Shown here: piece after piece, positions 55,342-64,000 of the stretch
How the letters are laid out: each line of letters opens with the position of its first letter
How positions within the stretch are numbered: the stretch's first letter is position 1
Source: Lolium rigidum
Lineage: Eukaryota > Streptophyta > Magnoliopsida > Poales > Poaceae
DNA: 64,000 nucleotides
NCBI RefSeq assembly: GCF_022539505.1
Contig: NC_061510.1
Location: forward strand, 267,353,687-267,417,686
Direction of reading: 5' to 3'
Notes under the pieces: generated by a model
What the model was told of the DNA's origin: nothing
Seen by the model: the letters and a program-made list of their open reading frames with translations, nothing else
Database searches by the model: none
Made by a program: the position numbers and the translations under genes

Positions 55342-58086
55342 TTTGAAGTTTTTCCGTTTTTCCATTGACAAGCTTCCTAACTTGCCTGCTGTTTGTTAGC
55401 TTGTTGGGATTAGGTACATAGGGCAAGTTCGCCAAGCATGTATGTCTCTCTGAGAATAGCCGTAGGTACGTTTGAGCTAAGGAGATGCAGTTGGGTACAC
55501 CGGAGCTTGTTGGAATTGGGTACACAGGGGTAGTTCAAACAGTTAAGTTCATCAGCTTGTTCGAAATTCCTTAACAATAAACCCCCAAGATGCATTGCTT
55601 TCTTTTAGCAATCCACAGATTGACATCAGTGGTTTTCATAGTTAGTAGAGTCGAACAGTTAAAGTTCATCAGCTAAGTAGATGCAAGCCAGTATATCTCC
55701 ACAAGCGAGGGCTTTAGCCCAGTCAGTTTCATCAATCGTGTTAGGATTCAATGCATTCCATCAAGTAACTTAACTCCGAAAAGTACCTCTTTGAGACGAG
55801 ATGGTGTCTTTTCCACCTTTGGCGTAGACAGGCAACCATGGATATGAACTTATACAACTCGTAAACAAATTTAAGATCCTGCATATTCCTTTTTTATAAA
55901 CCATATTTCGGTGACCCCGATGTTGCAAGCAGTAAAATGAAGAGTAGTAGAAAGAAATCCCTATCTCTACAATGTGCGAGTCAAATAGATAGCGTGAACA
56001 TTTACGGACAAATGCTTGGGGGAGAGAGGACAGACAGAGGGCAGACAAATGACGGGAAGATATCAAAATAGTGAAACTAAAATGCTTGTACAATGCTCAA
56101 TGTGATGATCAGTTTATTGATTCACGTCATGTAAATGGTTATTGATCTATGCAGTTGGGCGTACTCTCATCACAAGCATTGGAAACAATTTGTACGGGAG
56201 TGTCAACTTGTCCATTGAAACAATGACAGGATCATCTCACTGTGATGCTCTCAGCCAGGTATTACAGCTTTGTTCAAGGCTTCAAGCACAAGTGTTCTGT
56301 TCACCTCAACGCATCCTCAAGTTTCTTTTCTTGTGAAAAGCTGTTCAAGGACGAGTGTGAGTAATTAGTTAGAAAACCAACACGATATGACTGTCAGAGA
56401 TTTGCTTAGCTTCTAATAGTGTGTGTTTATAATTCTTCTCAAGATCTGAAACTTTTTATTGTTGGCAACAATGGCATCAGGATTGCAAACTAGATTCATG
56501 GGAAACTTCTAAACTGTCACTACTGAAACTTAACATTGCTCTAAATGGAGCAACGACATGTAAAATGCTCTAAAATGAACACTTTCCATTTCCTTTGCCA
56601 CACTGCATTTGATTGGTAATTTTCTGGTTGTGGATCTATCAAATACTAGTGTGATGTGTATGTTGTTCCTCTTTATAAATAGTTGATAACTAATGCCTAA
56701 ACAAGCTTCCAACGTCCTTTATTTGAACACTCAAACAATCAAGAATTTATTCAGTCAAGAAAACCTTGCACACCTTGCTGTTTTAGGTTCACAAAGAATT
56801 TAGACCCCTACTGCTCAATTATGACAATTATTTGGACTATCATTCAAATTACTACTGCTAGCATGTATAATCATATTATGATGCTATTGATTCTATCTAT
56901 AATCATAGTACGTGAGTATTTTGTTTCCATCTATCCGCTGTTGATATCTGTCATTAGTTCATGACCTTGTGCTAATCAGTTTACTGAATTCAGCTTCCCA
57001 TTTTGGAAATTATGACCTACTCTCTGTAACCATATGACTGAGAGTAAGAAACCCATTAGTAGTGGCATAGCTCAAAGACTCCTACTGTAACATTTCCTCC
57101 ACAATAGACAAGTTATGATGCTGGTTAGTACTAAAAATATAGTCAGTTTTAATGACCTAACCCTGCAGGTATTGTGATGAGAAGTGGCAAGACAGGGTTG
57201 CCATAAGTTAAAGCAAGACAGGAGTACTTTCCTTAGGCTGTTGCTTATGACAATGAAGAAATTAATTGCCACTGAACTTCTGTTTATAAGACAGGCAACT
57301 CCTTCATGGACATAGTTTAGCAAAATAACATCCACAATTGCAATTGTATCTTACCTGCATTTTGATCCTCTTCTTCTTCAGGTATGCTGCATTCTTCAGG
57401 TAGACTGCAATTGAGGTCGAGAAGAACCATGGCTGCTGATGATCAACTTGGTTGCAATTGGGCCAGCGACCTGCTACTGCTGGGGGTGGCGATCAGCTGC
57501 TGGGGAGGAAGCATCACTGGACAAAAGGGGGGAAAAAGACCCACCTGCAAAACCACCACACTCACCGCAGCAAACTCAAAAGCTTTGTAGGCAACACGGC
57601 GAAAACACATTTATTCCTCTAGTATTAACTTAGATGGGATGGCTGCAGCCACCCTCCCTCACAATAGCTGCAGCAGACCACTAGTTTGCACACAAAATTT
57701 GTTTTGAACACAACAAAACAAAACATCGATTAGATTTAGAACTTTTTTGATAGTCTAGATAAGAAATTGGCTTGCCTCACATTGTTTGCCAAGAAGATTC
57801 TTCCGAGTGGATAAATGCCACTTTTTCAAAAAAAAAAAATCACATTGATCAATATCAGGGCCTCAGCGTCACATGATAAAGCAGAGTTAAGTAAAAAATC
57901 TAAGCCATGTATAAACATCCAATCTGATACAGCACACACTGAAGAAATGAAAATTGACGATGACAATAACTTAGACGACAAGTAATCAGAACCAAGATGC
58001 AAAGAGCCTAGCCATACAAATCCAGTTTCCAACACTACAAAGGTCTAAAAGTATCTTGTTCAATGGTCTCAACGACAGGTAGCATA
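55342..58086. other. Low-repeat intergenic DNA
   Basis: No transposon ends or gene recognised. An exon-like block on + at about 56153-56258 is bounded by CAG and GTATTA. One frame is open (VGRTLITSIGNNLYGSVNL), but no family is recognised. It might be a remnant related to the fragments inside RPS20 intron 2. Confidence 0.35.
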
Positions 58087-60171
<2,085 letters not shown>

Positions 60172-60330
60172 GGCTGCTGGTGGCGGGGAGGAGGACGGCG
60201 GCGCTGCGCGGCGGGAGGGTATACGGGATTCGGCGGCGCTGGGAGGCGGGAGCGGCTAGGGTATGCGGGAGGATTCGTCGTCCGGTAAAAGGCTTTCTAT
60301 CGGACCATTGCCAACCGTAGGATTGAAGCA
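60172..60330 (-). promoter_or_regulatory. RPS20 5' UTR and promoter-proximal region
   Basis: CT-rich and CCGCC-rich leader typical of plant ribosomal protein genes, with an ACCCTAG telo-box-like motif on the minus strand near 60255-60262. No clear TATA box. A transcription start cannot be placed by eye. Confidence 0.4.
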
Positions 60331-62746
60331 CGATGGATGTTGGATATTCAACAAGCCTCCTTGCTACTCTTTCCGTAAAATGGGAGACCTAATTGTTTTC
60401 GTTAATTTTGTTTGCGTAACAGTATATACATAGATGCTTATAAGTTATATTCACCCCTATGAAAGTATGTAGACACATTCTAGAACTCTAAGCATGAATC
60501 CAAAAAACTGATTCGATGGATCTTGAGGTAGGCGAAGTGATTATTGACATCTTGCTATCGACGAGAACATCGTAGTCTACTAAAAATATTTCACTTTTAT
60601 GAGATACCAAACTGTTAAATATGTGGTTTGAACTCTACTGAATTGGGGGTGTCACTGTCTGCCTAACCATCCAACCATAAGCATGTTTACCTTCTATCTC
60701 CTATTCTTACTCCTTTAACCATAAGCAGTTGATTAGATCTTATTGCATTTCCTATTAGGACGGCAAGCGGGGCTGAGTTCTAGGACGGGTGATTCTTCTT
60801 ACCTACTTTAAGTCTTTAATCCAATACAGCACTAGATTGTTTTTCCCTCAATTTTTATTTTGTGGGATGCAAGTGGGATAGCTTGCATCCCGCAAAAGGT
60901 CGTCAATTTTTTTAAGCAAACTAAAACCTTTTTTAAGGAAACTAACAACTCTGGTAAAATCTCAAGCATGCAGATTTGCTTCCGTTAGTAGCAAAATATT
61001 CGTTTCCGACATTATTTAATGAGTTAAAGACACTGGACACCGAAGAGCTTGTATAGATGTGCAAAAGCCCCACAACTTTTAAAATGTGGTGTAGTCGCCA
61101 AAGAAATTGCCTCTAATGTGCAAATACCCCCCCCCCAACACACATACAGTGTAGTGCCTTTAACTTGTATTTTAGATTTATTTTTAGTATAAATCGGCAA
61201 AGGTCACACTATCAAGTGACACACCACATGTATGTCTATTTTGCAGAAACCCCTACTTTCTTAGAATTCGCGTGAAGGTGATTGATTCGGATAAAACTTA
61301 AAACAAAGATGTCAAAATCAAATCCCCATTGCCTTACAACCCTTCTCCTTTGGCTCGCTCATGTCGCTCCAACATGACTAGACGGCCATGCCAGCGGGCA
61401 GTAGGATGACCTCAAGTTGTTCAACGCCATCTGGAAGCAAACTTGTGAGACTTGATGCCCGATTATTAATAGATCGGTGGATTTCTCGCAAAAAAAAAAG
61501 GATGACGGTGGAGGAGGCTCATTTAATGAACATATCCTCGAAGGCCTACAAGCATTTCTAAGTCCGCACCGGCAACCCTACAGAGTCTCTCCCTACATTG
61601 GCCCAAACACTAAATTGGCCCCAACAGTGAACCCCATCAGCTCAAAAACACCCACATAAGTTTGACATACCCCTTTGTTCTTTCCTAAACTTGGGGCCGG
61701 CTAGGGGTGCTCGGACACAGCCGGTCACGATCGCCATGTGGGAAGGCCCAACTTAGCATAGATCAGACCAAATCAACGAGGCCAAGAGAGGGGAAATCGT
61801 GAGACCCCTAAAAAATTTCATTCAATTTCTCTTGTATAAAATCCTAAAAAATAAACTAAATTCTAGTCATTTGTTTAATTTTAAGAGTTTAGTTTCTTCA
61901 ATAATATGGGGGCCACCGATGTAGAAAGTCATCCTATTCCTATCTGTCCGGACATGTGTTCGGGCGCCCCAAAGCAGCCACCATTTGGGGTGGCAGACGC
62001 ATTTTCAAAGTTGCGAGTGGAGATGTGCTCTAAACACTTTGTCTACCAATCCTAAAAAAAATCATCGGCCAACTTTTGAGAGAGAAAATCTGCATTCGAA
62101 TTATCTTTTCGCATAAAATAAAAATATTTCGTTCAGCTGGGTAGGGAATAAATTTCTGAAAAAAGGCAATTACTTCTTCCGCAAAAGAAGGAAAGAACCA
62201 TATTTATTGTCTCTTGGGTAAGAAGAAGGAAGCAGATTTCGCTCTGAGGGAAAGGGAATAAGTCTCTGGAAATTTGCATCCTAAAATGATCTTGGAATAA
62301 ATACATCCATTAAATGAGTTTTCTCAAGAATTTATAAAAGGAAAGTAAATCGCAACTCCTAAAAAAAAGGGGAAAAAAGACCAGCAGACAGGGGGAAGTG
62401 GGGCGCGGTTCGTGCAATCCCAAGGCGCTCCTCCCGTGCTGCGTGTCCAGCCCTGCCTATCCGCACGCCAGCCGCTCCTACACACGTCATACTACCCCAC
62501 TGACATTGTAGGTCCATGTTACTGTTGGACCCACACTTCATAGAACAAGTCTGAACGACTCCCGGTGCCCCTAGAATTACGCATTCTGTTCAACGCTGCA
62601 ACGGCTACTAATAAAGCCCAAAAGCCTGTGGGGCTCGGCGCCGTCATCCTCGCACGCACAGAGACAGGGCAAAAAAAAGGCAGGCGCGGCGCCTCTCTCC
62701 ACTCCCAAATCTGCCGGCTGCGCTCGAGCGATCTACAGCAGCAGCC
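60331..62746. other. Intergenic between RPS20 and VPS2
   Basis: No gene. There is a 10-bp perfect hairpin GGGATGCAAG / CTTGCATCCC (60864-60891), a C-run at 61126-61136 and a GAGTGGAGATGTGCTCT end near 62016-62032 resembling a Harbinger terminus without a clear partner. The last ~350 bp, with CCCAAATCTGCCGGC just before the ATG, is the probable VPS2 promoter and leader. Confidence 0.45.
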
Positions 62747-64000
62747 ATGAACATCTTCAAGAAGAAGGTCGACCCCAAAGGTGCGGTTCAGTTCTTGGAT
62801 TCGTCCTCTTGCTTTTGGTTCAGATGGGGATTTCTAGCGGGGTTCTACTCTCGCCTCGATTTCTTGATTTCTTCCCCTCTCGGCAGTCCCGCCGATTCGG
62901 TCTGATCTGCGGTGTCGGCTTCCAAGATTCGGTTCTTTCCGCGACCAGAAGGCGAGATCTTTTGGTGGATTTTTGCCTTCTTGAGCCGGAGTTTTTTTTT
63001 TTTTTGCCCGGATGGTTCCATAGGTAGGGTTCTAGGGTAACCTGGCGGCTGCGCATTTCGTGGATGTAAAGAGAAATCAAGAATATTTTAGGTGTCGGAA
63101 TGGATAAACGACCTGATTCCATGGGTGTGAAAATTTGTGAATTAACAAACCGTGTGGAGTTTTGGTGTAGTGAACTAACGGCGTGATGCTTTTGTTGAGT
63201 GTGCAGAGGCTCTGAGGACTAGCAAGCGGGAGATGTCAGTCGCCACAAGAGGTGAGAACAACATCCCCTATTCTTTTCTTTCTCTTCTTCCACCAACTTG
63301 TCTGAGCTACTGCACTAGGTTTGCATTGCTCCCGGGAATGGCTTAAAAGCTACCGATTCAACAATGTTATAGCAGACAGTGAAAATAGCTGAAACATCAG
63401 CTCCTGAAGAAAATGTAGGTGTCAATGTGCTAATTTCTCTCTTTTACATGTTTTAGGAGTCGAGCGAGAGATTGGCTCCCTGCAAATGGAGGTATGTACT
63501 CATAAGCGAAGGTCTTTTTCCTTCTATGAAAGGCAAACAATGGCCAGATTTAACAAAGTTGATTGGTTGGGCTGAATATCACAGAGTATGAGTATGATTT
63601 TTGACCTCTAGGGGTGCAAGTGATGGTAAGTTGCTAACTGCCATACTGGAGTAGAATAGAATGGATGTCAAGCTCCCACCACACACTAGAGGCAACACTG
63701 ACTACATAGAGATTAGGTAGAGCTGCCACTGATGGTGTACAAAGGACATGAAAACACTCGCTTACTTACTTTGATGAAGAGCTGATATTATTGTATCATG
63801 CTTCTGTTGTGCAATGGACCAGACAGTAGGTTTGCTCCTCAGATGAGATAGAGTTAGCATGTGGTCATACTCATGGACAATGGGACTAAGCTGATAGTAC
63901 CAGGAACAAGTTTTCTCAAAAATAATCACTATTATTTGTATTTTGATTCTTTGTTCAGCAATAAAGCAACAAATTACAAATCTGACCAGTGCCATATTGT
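62747..64000 (+). CDS. VPS2: ESCRT-III subunit VPS2/CHMP2-like, first three exons (partial)
   Basis: Exon 1 62747-62780, exon 2 63207-63251, exon 3 63457-63491, all with GT-AG borders and phases that join cleanly (38 codons). The encoded start MNIFKKKVDPK, EALRTSKREMSVATRG, VEREIGSLQME matches plant VPS2.2-type SNF7-family proteins, whose basic N-terminal helix binds membrane. ESCRT-III polymers drive budding and scission at endosomes. The next exon (expected to continue with a Lys-rich helix) lies beyond the window. No lesion is seen. Intron 1 has a T-run at 62991-63004. Confidence 0.85.

Noticed and set aside
60864..60891. 10-bp perfect hairpin as a terminator or small RNA
   Set aside because: Plant Pol II genes do not use such terminators, there is no neighbouring transcript end, and a single short hairpin is expected by chance at this scale.

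Overview
This is a window of plant nuclear DNA from a large-genome grass, most likely a Triticeae cereal (wheat, Aegilops, barley or a relative). The evidence is the nested LTR retrotransposons, a CACTA element with TTTAGTCGCGGTT subterminal repeats, Tourist, Stowaway, Mutator and PIF/Harbinger elements, poly(A)-tailed LINEs, and a GC-rich intronless grass-type gene. I found no CRISPR, operon, plasmid or rDNA signal. Only three ordinary host genes are supportable: a patatin-like (pPLAIII-type) gene at 6610-7941 (+); ribosomal protein S20/uS10 at 58087-60171 (-, three exons); and the first three exons of an ESCRT-III VPS2-like gene starting at 62747 (+) and running off the window.

Layout. 1-6460: sparse DNA with an LINE-tailed retroposon (4002-5281) and the patatin gene's upstream region. 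6610-8222: patatin-like gene and 3' flank. 8238-26060: a three-level nest. A 956-bp retroposon was split by a ~1.5-kb-LTR, Athila-like Gypsy element (8556-25417, minus strand), which was split in its RNase H domain by a smaller gag/pol-less LTR element (14442-20813). Every insertion has a matching target-site duplication (TSD). 26098-27682: internally deleted PIF/Harbinger element. 27.7-30.3 kb: MITEs and transposase debris. 31.2-35.6 kb: a duplicated segment, one copy interrupted by a 2.7-kb LINE whose reverse transcriptase ORF is still open. 35640-36590: a second ~950-bp retroposon. 36939-44900: a LINE carrying a second member of the small LTR family (37543-44514). 45787-49590: decayed CACTA transposase. 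50-55.3 kb: Tourist MITE, Mutator-like element, foldback MITE. 55.4-64 kb: gene space with RPS20 and VPS2 head to head about 2.6 kb apart.

How the parts relate. All three LTR elements lie on the minus strand and share a tRNA-Asp primer-binding site, LTRs starting TGATACGTC, and a GC-rich palindrome about 280-333 nt from the LTR start. The two small elements lack gag/pol and presumably use the proteins of an autonomous relative. Instead they keep an unrecognised ORF in the gag position that is well conserved between them.

Most striking observation: nearly every break in the big element's gag-pol frame falls at a CTG trinucleotide (CAG on +) that has become CTCG, CG or CTTG. The same changes separate the LTR pairs and break the Harbinger transposase. 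This looks like one systematic process, probably consensus error at CHG-methylated sites, and means many 'pseudogene' lesions here should not be trusted.
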